From contig JAHLJT010008756.1 in NCBI GenBank assembly GCA_031308135.1, forward strand, positions 64,882,232 through 64,946,231: a stretch of 64,000 nt of DNA, in the 5' to 3' direction. The position numbers were made by a program, and so were the translations under genes. The notes below the pieces were generated by a model, which was given only the letters and a program-made list of their open reading frames with translations, did not search any database and was not told the DNA's origin. This DNA is from Acheta domesticus (Eukaryota; Arthropoda; Insecta; Orthoptera; Gryllidae). Position 1 is the stretch's first letter, and each line of letters opens with the position of its first letter. Below are positions 56,304-64,000 of the stretch, one piece after another.

Positions 56304-57080
56304 ACTTTTTCCTATACTACTTACGTAAGAAGGAAAAAGTATTGTAACACTGCAGTAAAAATGGCGATGTTAGACAAAAAATGGTTTTGTGTATCCCTGT
56401 CCCCGAAAAAAAAGATTATTCTTGTTTGTATATACAGCAAATAACTTCCTCTAATACATTGTATACTCGGAAACCAGACTTTGAGGGCCCTTGATACCAA
56501 AAATTGGGCAAAACTCTCTTCTTCCGTCCGCCCGTTCGTCCGTCCGTCCGCCCTAAAGTCCTTCAGTTCGTGAACAACACTAGTGAGTAAACTGTAAACT
56601 GGATTTTCATAAAAAAACTTGTTTTCGCCAACCGATCTGGCCGAAGTCGCGTGGCCATCAATTTGAGACGGATATTTTGATTTGGGTGGGGGTGGGGGGG
56701 GCATAAGCTCCAACGACATGTTCAAAGTTTTCGCAAAAAGTGTCTCCAAAGGTTTCTTAAATACTTTTCCCGTGCGTTCTGAATTTTCAAAAATTGCAAA
56801 AGTAAATTTTTTCAGCGTCTTCTTATAATATTGAAAATATATTTCTTTCTTAATAACATCTGTCCTCAAAAAGTAGATCTTCAAATCCTTATTAGAACTT
56901 TCAATTAGTCAATTTTTTCAAAATATAGGTAGTTTTTACGTATTTTTGCGAGAAATAAAGTAAATCTAAAAATAAGTTTCTCTGTACAGCGGCTCCAAAC
57001 GTTTCTTTGTTTTTTCTTGGATAATGCAAAGTACACTTAAAAGCTGTGCGAATTACACAATAGAGAAAAAATGTTGCAGG
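56304..57080 (+). mobile_element. DINE/Helentron-like element, copy 3, diverged
   Basis: Palindromic head ACTTTTTCC/GGAAAAAGT (56304-56312 with 56332-56340), then GTATTGTAACACTGCAGTAA, corresponding to GTTGTGTAATGCTGCGTGAA in copy 1, and a GTCC/GTTC microsatellite (56523-56553) about 190 bp downstream, as in copy 1. The body (GCGGCTCCAAACGTTTC near 56990) recalls the GGAGCCGTTTTTGAG block of copy 2. The 187-codon minus frame across it has no domain. Confidence 0.5.
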
Positions 57081-58654
57081 TTCTATTTTCATTGAACTGT
57101 TATAATGTTAAAAATTGCGAAAGTTATAAATAAAGCAAAAAAGTATGTGCTGATATAGCTTTACTAGTTTCAAATAAAATGAGAAGGGAATATCTAATGT
57201 GATTCAGAAATTAGGAGACAAAAGAAGGTTAACGCTTATGGATTTCTTTCTGACCAGTAAATTTCAGACAGTTTCAAATGTATTACTTAACTACTAAATA
57301 TCTATGATATTTTTTCAGGGATTTACAAAACCTATACCAGTGAACCTCCATAAAACAATTTATGATCAACTGTAGGCCTTACTTTCAATTTCCACATTTT
57401 CAACATACTTGAATACTACGAAAGGAAAACAATAGAACAGTTGAGAGTAATTACAGCTAGTATACTGGTACATATATTAATGAACAATATTCATGAATTT
57501 AGATTATAGAAATAATTTTGCCACCTTTCGCAAAATCTTTAAAATATTTCGAAGTCACAAAATTCGGATTATTATTAAACCTTTTATCAGTAAGTTTATG
57601 ATATCTCAATAATAAATTTAAAATTGCAGTTTAAAATATTTTCTTAAAAAATATTCAAAGAATTTCGAGTAATTAAAGTATTTTAATGCTTATGTTTTTA
57701 AACATATTGTGTTTTATCCGTCCTTCGTCGTGAGGAGTGAGTTGATCTGAAGTCTGATATCTCATTTTCTCCCAAATATGAGAAGAAACATGGTCCAAAG
57801 ATTATCTTTTTTAATAAAAATTAATATATTTTAACTTGTAAAGTTTCTCTCTGCCAAGTGGTAGAACAATTTAGCTTTATTATTAGTATCTCTGTCGTTC
57901 TCTGGTAAACATTGGAATTTGCTGGAATCATAAAAGAAGACAGTAAAACCAGAGACACTCTGTGGTTGGTTGGTAAAATATAGAAATGCAAGTTTCAACT
58001 ATTAAATATTCTAAATTTCCTCTTTATTGTAATATTAACCAAATGCTCTGATGAATATTCAGTATCAAAAATCACGGGTCCTTTTATAATATTCTCAATT
58101 ATATAGCATTACCCATTGTTTACAAACATTTCTTAACTCATTTTTTCAGGAAAATTGCATGTTGCGATAACATTCCGTGTGTCAGATTATAACGGAATGT
58201 TTTCGTAGAGGCCTTTAACCTAATCAATAGATTAATCATTGAGTATTTTAGTGAATAAGTCAGTACTTCCTGATTATTAATCTTTTTAAATTACCATCGT
58301 TGGAATTTGCATCAGGTGATGTCTAGACAAAAGCATTTGACGATTGGTGATATCAAGAGATTCTTTCTACTCGGTCTTTTGAATTTGTCTGACATTGATT
58401 TACAACCTAGTCTATCTTTGTTTTCCGAATGAGCTAAAGAAATAAAATACGGAATTCAAATAATTCTAAGTAAGTCTTGATATTTTTGTCCTTCACCGCC
58501 AACATGCTCTCTTCGTGCTTAATTACATTAGGGGACAAACAATATTTTTTCATAGCTCTAGGGTAGATGATTTCAAATGAAACAATCACGCTAATTTCGA
58601 AAATAATTATAAAAAGGTTCTATGACGTAGGGTTCAAAAGATATGAAAATATAA
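57081..58654. other. AT-rich DNA, nothing recognised
   Basis: No supported feature. Confidence 0.5.
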
Positions 58655-58656
58655 AC

Positions 58657-58880
58657 GAGGGGCATTTAATAATTAAAGAGACAAATTGGTCTGGAGAAAT
58701 AAACGTTTATTTTTACAAACCGGGAGTTTTTTAATATATTACTCACCAACATTTATGCATTTGTTTCAACGGGTAAACAGCATTTTTATAATGGCTACAA
58801 AGCACGTTTATCTTGATGTTTGAACCAATTTCTCACAAATCTTTTGACAATCTCTTTATAGTTGTGGCCAGCTAAAAAGA
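58657..58880 (-). pseudogene. Mariner-like element, 3' end with terminal repeat
   Basis: ACGAGGGGCATTTAATAATT at 58657 resembles the terminal repeats of mariner elements. The minus strand leading to it reads YKEIVKRFVRNWFKHQDKRA, then broken frames with HYKNAV and LKQMHKCW. This is the layout of the last 40 residues of mariner transposases. Everything upstream of 58880 is missing, including the catalytic domain. Confidence 0.5.
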
Positions 58881-58899
58881 CCAGCTAACGTGACAACTT

Positions 58900-60530
58900 T
58901 TCAAAAATACCACTGTCGGATGAGAACATATATTCATACTCGATTTAGGGTAGTGTCTTTTCGTTTTGTGTTGGCACATGCCGTTGCCAACCTTCACACA
59001 ATTAGCCTATATATATTACGTTTACGGGGTAAAGACATTTTTTTTAAAATTTAAGTTTTCAATGAAACAATGTCTACTTCCGTAGATTCCGCCAACATTC
59101 GAACCATTAATGTGAATTGTGCTCTGTTAGTTTGCTGATGATTCTAGAGATTCGCATATTGCGGTTTGCTATTTTTCATAAATCTGCATTTAGTGATTTT
59201 GTCAGATGTATTAATTTAGTTCTACGCTTCTTTATTTTTATTTATTATTTTTCAATTGTTTTCATCACTAATCACAGTGGAGTTAGTCGAGATAGTTTTA
59301 GTAGTAAAGGTTAGTTTTTCGATTTTGTTTTTTTTCTGTAAAATTAATTTTATTATATTTATTATTAATTTTTCTGAACCCAATTTGTTAATCATTGGAA
59401 AATAATGGATAGCCCAACTACATCTGGGTTTTCCCTTAGCATTTTGTCTTCATATATATTATGTGAAGCACCATGAATTATATTTTATGTAGGTCTTGGT
59501 TTCTCTATAAGAAACCTGTTCTTCAGAGATTGTGGGTGATGATACATTCAATTTTTAGAACTCTCAAACGTCCTTGAAGCGTATAGTAAAACACATTGGT
59601 TTTATTTGTGGTAAGGAAGAGAGTACTTCCTAAGAAATTATATTAAGAACTCAAAGTCCAGCACACCAATAATTGTAGTTTTTTGAATGAAACATGGCTA
59701 TATTTATGAATGGCAATTTCTTATATATTTCTGTAATATTAATATTGTTTCAGTTTTTGTAACTGTTTGTAACCGTTTGTTGGTAACATTTTCAACATTA
59801 CTTGTAACTTGGTTTCGGGCTAGTGGCACCACTTTTCTCTCCTCAAATTCCACATGCATTTCGAAATTTTCATTGACATAATACACTAATTTTAATAGTG
59901 AAAATAACCATTGTCTTACCTTGAGCTTTTTCACAATCCCCATCAGTATTACTAGAGTGTGTGTAAGTGGAGTATTAAATATATTAATCTTTTACAACTT
60001 GGATGCCTTTTGGGAATAATTTGCCACGCATTTGTAAAACAGGAGTATGTGGAGCATTTGGAAAACTGGAGTACACTGGAATCTAGAGTATAATATGATC
60101 ATCCTGATTTGAATTATTTAGCAAGTTAATGAGAGGTTTTACTGCGAAATTACTACACATTCAGGGAGTAGATTTTTTTGATATTGTAGTCACAATAACT
60201 GATAATACAAGAGTGCAATATCATTGTGCAACTTTATACACTATTTACTGTGTCATTTATATAGGCAGCATACTACATTCCTGTTTCAATAAATAACTTT
60301 AAAACTAGTGGTGCTACAGAATGGCACAGACTTTCCCGTATTACAATAGTTTTCTAGTTCCTTGGGTTTTCGCTAGCTATTCGGAATTGCCGCATACTCT
60401 TTCTTGCCAGCTACCATCTATCACCGCCAAAAGTACATTTTTTTGTCATTTTCTTAATTTTTCGGTTTCCTATTGGTAGAACGGAAACATTAATTGTAGA
60501 ATATTAAAGAACACAAAAACCTAGTCATAA
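58900..60530. other. AT-rich DNA, nothing recognised
   Basis: No supported feature. Confidence 0.5.
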
Positions 60531-60539
60531 ATGGCAATT

Positions 60540-61870
60540 TTCTTTTAAAAATTATGTGCCGTTTAAGAGAAAATGGCGCTTTAGCGCTACTAAAAATGCG
60601 AAATTTGAAGCTCATTTTCACAGAAAAGTTTTGAGTTTTCAAAATACTTTATTTGAAGTTATTTAAAGCACGTACACTCACAAATTTAATAATCTTTACA
60701 TATTGCTGGTAATGTGCATATTAAAGATGTGAGAGATCTTTCGAAAAAATTACAATTATGTAATTTTTGAAAAAACAAAAAATAACTCAAATAAACTTTA
60801 CGCTATACTAAAGAGTGTAATTAGCACTATCCGTTACAAAAGTTTCAAGATAAAAATTGCAGCCATATACGAGAAAATGGCATTTGAGCATTTCTGAAAA
60901 TGCCGAAATTTGAGCTACTTTTCGCAGAAAACGGTAGTGTTTTCGAGAAACTTTATTTGACATTATTTAAAGCATATATACTTGTAAATATAATAATGTG
61001 AAAAAATCGCCGATAATGTAAATATTATCGACGTGTGAGACAAGTAAAAAAATTTACATTTTTGTAATTTTTGAAAAATCCACCGATGGACCAAAATGGC
61101 TTTTATGTCATTGATAGAGTACATTTAACACTATCCCTACCAAAAGTTTAAAGAAAAATTTGGAGCCGTTTTTGAGAAAATATGGTTTTTGTAATTTTTT
61201 AAAATTGGACATATTGCACGCAATATTGCACGAAAACTACTAAAATTTTGAAAAACATTTACATGACCTTTATGAAAGAACTCAAAATGAAGAACAAATT
61301 TTATTTGAAAAAAAATCTCTATCTTCAATTTTGTAGTTGGAGAAAGACGCCGAAAAAAGTCAAACTTTCACAATTTTCGAAAATTCAGAGAAGTACTTGA
61401 AAATCGGACCTATGCCATGTTAAAAAGTGTGTTTTACTCTATTCATACAAGAAATTTAAAGAAAAAATTTGGAGCCGTTTTTGAGAAAATTTTGAAAATT
61501 CCCGGGGGGCTTCATATAAAGTACCCCCAAATTTTGAAGAATCTTTTTCAAAATCTCAAAGTTTTGACTAGAATCAGATCGACCGGGCAATAGCCATTTT
61601 GGAAGAAATCATACGTATGGTTTAGGCGCTAGCAGTTTTCACAGACGCACAGACGGACGGACGAACGGACGGACGAACGGACGGACGGACGGACGGACGG
61701 ACGGACAGACGGACGTTTTCCTTTCAATTGGGTTTTCGGTATCAAGGACCTTGAAAACAGGGTTTCTGGCTACACCACGTGTTAGGGGATTTGTTTTTCT
61801 TAATTTAGCAACTGGTTTTATCCACTTATTCATTTTCACGGCCCGGCAATTAATTTTTTAAACAATTAAT
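60540..61870 (-). mobile_element. DINE/Helentron-like element, copy 2, with four ~304-bp body units
   Basis: In reverse orientation: a head block AGTGGATAAAACCAGTTGCT (reverse of 61812-61831), a long GTCC microsatellite (plus-strand GGAC at 61642-61714), then a body of four tandem units. The GAGAAAA anchor preceded by a GCCGTTT-type word lies at 60567, 60871, 61174 and 61483, giving periods of 304, 303 and 309 bp. The block TTTGGGGGTACTTTATATGA (reverse of 61515-61534) matches copy 1. The outermost palindrome seen in copies 1 and 3 is missing or diverged here. Confidence 0.65.
61642..61714. repeat. (GGAC)n microsatellite
   Basis: About 17 units with some GAAC and AGAC variants, internal to the DINE-like copy. 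Confidence 0.95.
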
Positions 61871-62384
61871 TAGGTCATAAAAATTACCATGTTTTTGTAA
61901 ATTAATAATCTTAAATAAATGTGATATTTATTTTTTTCAACGTAAATCTTAGCTGACAGATAAATCATGAATAAATTCATAACACTACCATCTCAAAATC
62001 ATTATTAACACAACTCAGCAGATAACTTTTAGCACAAGACCAGAGATAACTTTTAAATGTATGATTTTCGGTTGCTCTTTGCGCACTTTAACATCACTCA
62101 CGCTTGCACTTGTTGATAATGATAACTCTTACTTAGTTTAATTGTTCACCGAGTTAATATTTGTTTCTAGATGAAAATCTTGTTTAATTTTAACGAAAAA
62201 CGAGACAAACATTATTGTACTGTGAACTCTTCAACTGCGCGGGAAGTGAATGACAACAAAGGAAACAAAAGCGAGAGAGTTGATCGGAATGATTGTTTCA
62301 TAAGTTGGTTATTCCGACAGGAAATCCTTTTAGCTGCCATATTGCGAATCTAGTGCGGCCTAATACACGCCCTAGACTATACCA
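61871..62384. other. AT-rich DNA, nothing recognised
   Basis: May include the 3' flank of the mariner relic that follows. No terminal repeat was identified. Confidence 0.4.
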
Positions 62385-62945
62385 GATATACTCTTTGGAC
62401 TATACCCTGGAACTTCTTCCCAAGTAATGCCTCATTCAGTGAACCAAATAAATGGAAATCCAATAAATTGGGTCTATAAGGGAAATGAGGCAGTATCTCT
62501 CAACCCACTTTTCGATGGTTTCATGGCTTTGCTGAGCAGTGACGTGCGTTGTTTTGCTGGAGAATCGTCCTCTCCTCTGAGATCCACGAGGTTTCTCTCT
62601 CATGACTGGCTTCATCTTGTTCTATAGCATATCTAAGAAATATTGGCTGTTTATTTTATGCTGTTCTTTGTGATAATCACAAAAAACGCACCTATAGCGT
62701 CCCCAAACACAGACAACGTCACTTTTCCTGCTGATACGGCCAGAACGATGATTGTCAGTCACTGAACCTCGACAACTTTTGAACTGTTCTACACAGTTGT
62801 AAAAATTCTCGCTGTTCTTGCAACTTTCACCATACACTTAAGTCATTCTAGAGTGTATATTGGCTTGTTTTTCACCTTCAGCAAGTTCAAAACGAATAGC
62901 AAAACGTTGTTCAACCTATGTGGGAATTTCATGTGGATCCGCCAT
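62385..62945 (-). pseudogene. Mariner transposase, internally deleted and broken
   Basis: From the ATG at 62943-62945 the minus strand reads MADPHEIPT, stop, VEQRFAIRFELAEGEK, VYGESCKNSENFYNCVEQFK and RSGRISRKSD. This is the mariner N-terminal HTH region. It then jumps to CDYHKEQHKINSQYFLDML and KMKPVMREK, ILQQNNAR, EILPHFPY and DFHLFGSLNEALLGKKFQ, the C-terminal half of the catalytic domain. The middle, with the first catalytic Asp (GDETW), is deleted. The second Asp (QDNARPH in the family) is Asn here. The third (DFHLF) remains. At least three stops and two frameshifts are present. Confidence 0.85.
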
Positions 62946-63220
62946 CGTACAACTTAATTTTGAGGTTATGAACACAACAATGCTGATCCTCCAGAGGGTC
63001 AGGGCTCATCCTAGTGATCCCAACATAAAGCCCTAAAATTACCAAACTTGTCCTACTCACTGTTTTTTTTTCAGAGCAATTTATTTGTTTAATTACTAAA
63101 TGGCCTACGTTTTATTTGAAATAAACAAAGTCCTATATTAATTTTTACTTTGCCACTCCGGTTATATTACTTAAAAAATATCTGAGCATGTTTCATTTGA
63201 GGTAAGAATAAGTTAAAATG
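62946..63220. other. AT-rich flank, nothing recognised
   Basis: Upstream flank of the mariner relic. No clear terminal repeat was seen. Confidence 0.4.
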
Positions 63221-63224
63221 GAAT

Positions 63225-64000
63225 ATTCGAGTAATAATATTCAAATATCTTGGAAGAACAAATTCCAATTGTATTGCTTAAAAATGCTTCGCCACTTGTT
63301 ACTTACTCTTGCATTCCTGTTTACTCTCTCACAAGAAAACAGCAATAATCTCTCATTATTACAGGATCATTACGCCTTTGCTATCTCTTCTCCATTGTAG
63401 CAACATCTTGATGAAACTGCTCACCATGCTCATCACTAATATCGGCGGGAAAATTCTGCGGTAAAATTAAGATGGGAGTGAAGGATATGAATTTTCAGAG
63501 ACATTCTACATTTTATAGCTTTCTCCTTTCCAGAGAAATGCATGCACAATTCTCTTAAAGGATTGACAAGCTTCTAACTCAATGTTTCGTTATTTCTTTT
63601 TCAATATTTCATCTATCATGACTTGCGACTTGCTGTATGATTTGCGAGCTGGTAAAAATTCATTCCTTCGAATTTGAATAACTCATACGCGGAATTATTT
63701 TATTGCTTTGAAACTAGATTTTAAAGAATCTACAATTAATTGTCATTCAACCCGAACATAGAGAAAACACAATTCACTCACTAACCCCCTAATGTCTGAA
63801 CAAAAAAATCTTTGAAGAGCAGAATATTGGGCAAAGATGGGTCTCTTTCTCAACTCTTTTGTCTCCGCAGCAAATATTTTCAATTACTGTAACCTGGATC
63901 ATAGCTGTTCAGGTCTTTTTGACAACGTTAGATCTCGTGCCAAATCATTTAAGTCTTCTTGCTGTACTAAATGCAGGCCAATTTGTTGCCTTTGAAGTTT
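63225..64000 (-). pseudogene. Decayed transposon-associated protein, runs off the window
   Basis: Minus-strand frames read, in order from the window edge: NDLARDLTLSKRPEQL, LQRFFCSDIRGLVSEL, LIVDSLKSSFKAIK, IELEACQSFKRIVHAFL, MSLKIHILHSHLNF, SDEHGEQFHQDVATMEKR and MRDYCCFLVRE. This series matches, in order, a repetitive protein I know from many arthropod genomes as an uncharacterised transposon-associated ORF. Conserved points are the LFIDSSKRSLKAVLLHN-like and EHGERFHQDI...MEKRYQG-like segments. A central stretch of the family (the region between KAIK and IELE) is largely missing here. Several stops and frame changes show it is dead. I cannot name the superfamily. Confidence 0.55.

Noticed and set aside
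1..64000. CRISPR array, operon or prokaryotic gene cluster
   Set aside because: No spacer-repeat arrays and no closely packed coding frames. Composition and mobile elements are those of an arthropod nuclear genome.

Overview
The window reads as non-coding, repeat-rich nuclear DNA from a large arthropod genome, most likely an insect. The evidence is the company of elements: a Penelope-like retroelement with a GIY-YIG domain, mariner transposase relics, a CR1/RTE-like LINE, a Ty3/gypsy Gag-protease relic, tRNA-derived SINEs and hAT-type MITEs, set in AT-rich DNA broken by CpG-dense GC islands. A polyneopteran (cockroach, termite, stick insect, grasshopper) is my best guess, but nothing in the sequence fixes the species. 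I found no intact host protein-coding gene, no rRNA and no functional tRNA. Nearly all long open frames are by-products of GC-rich or tandemly repeated DNA.

Layout. 1-1.25 kb: Penelope-like element arranged as an inverted pair. 2.2 kb: tRNA-like SINE. 3.74-4.21 kb: a 472-bp near-perfect palindrome. 4.2-8.8 kb: GC islands with minisatellites and a cluster of homeodomain-type sites. 10.3-11.0 kb: HTH transposase relic and a hammerhead-like motif. 14.9 kb: MITE. 16.0-18.1 kb: a DINE/Helentron-like element, then a LINE interrupted by a 309-bp insertion with a 10-bp target duplication. 19.5-22.3 kb: polypurine tract and a 115-138 bp tandem array. 22.3-24.0 kb: hAT-like element with a BED/CGGBP1-like remnant, then copy 1 of a ~560-bp element. 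25.3-26.2 kb: SINE copy and an A-tailed open frame. 27-32 kb: GC islands with SINE and duplications. 34.2-36.7 kb: GAGA-rich candidate regulatory DNA and a 326-bp tandem repeat. 37.7-39.8 kb: Ty3/gypsy Gag-protease relic and other decayed pieces. 41.2-41.8 kb: copy 2 of the ~560-bp element. 43.4-46.5 and 48.5-49.3 kb: GC islands. 49.2-51.0 kb: a decaying ~230-bp tandem array whose last unit carries a MITE with perfect 8-bp target duplications. 51.2-54.2 kb: two further MITEs and an inverted SINE pair. 56.3-61.9 kb: two more DINE-like copies, one with four ~304-bp tandem units. 58.7 and 62.4-62.9 kb: mariner relics. 63.2-64 kb: a decayed transposon-associated protein running off the window.

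Three things seem most worth pursuing: (1) the recurrent 'TGA - hairpin - GAAAC' motif, best at 10957 where it has a full hammerhead-ribozyme-like core; (2) the DINE/Helentron-like family with palindromic head, GTCY microsatellite and ~304-bp tandem body; (3) the series of CpG-dense islands holding homeodomain-, GAGA- and Pho-like motifs, which could be the regulatory landscape of a developmental gene outside the window. The last is inference. Family assignments rest on my reading of translated motifs and repeat structure, not on a database search.
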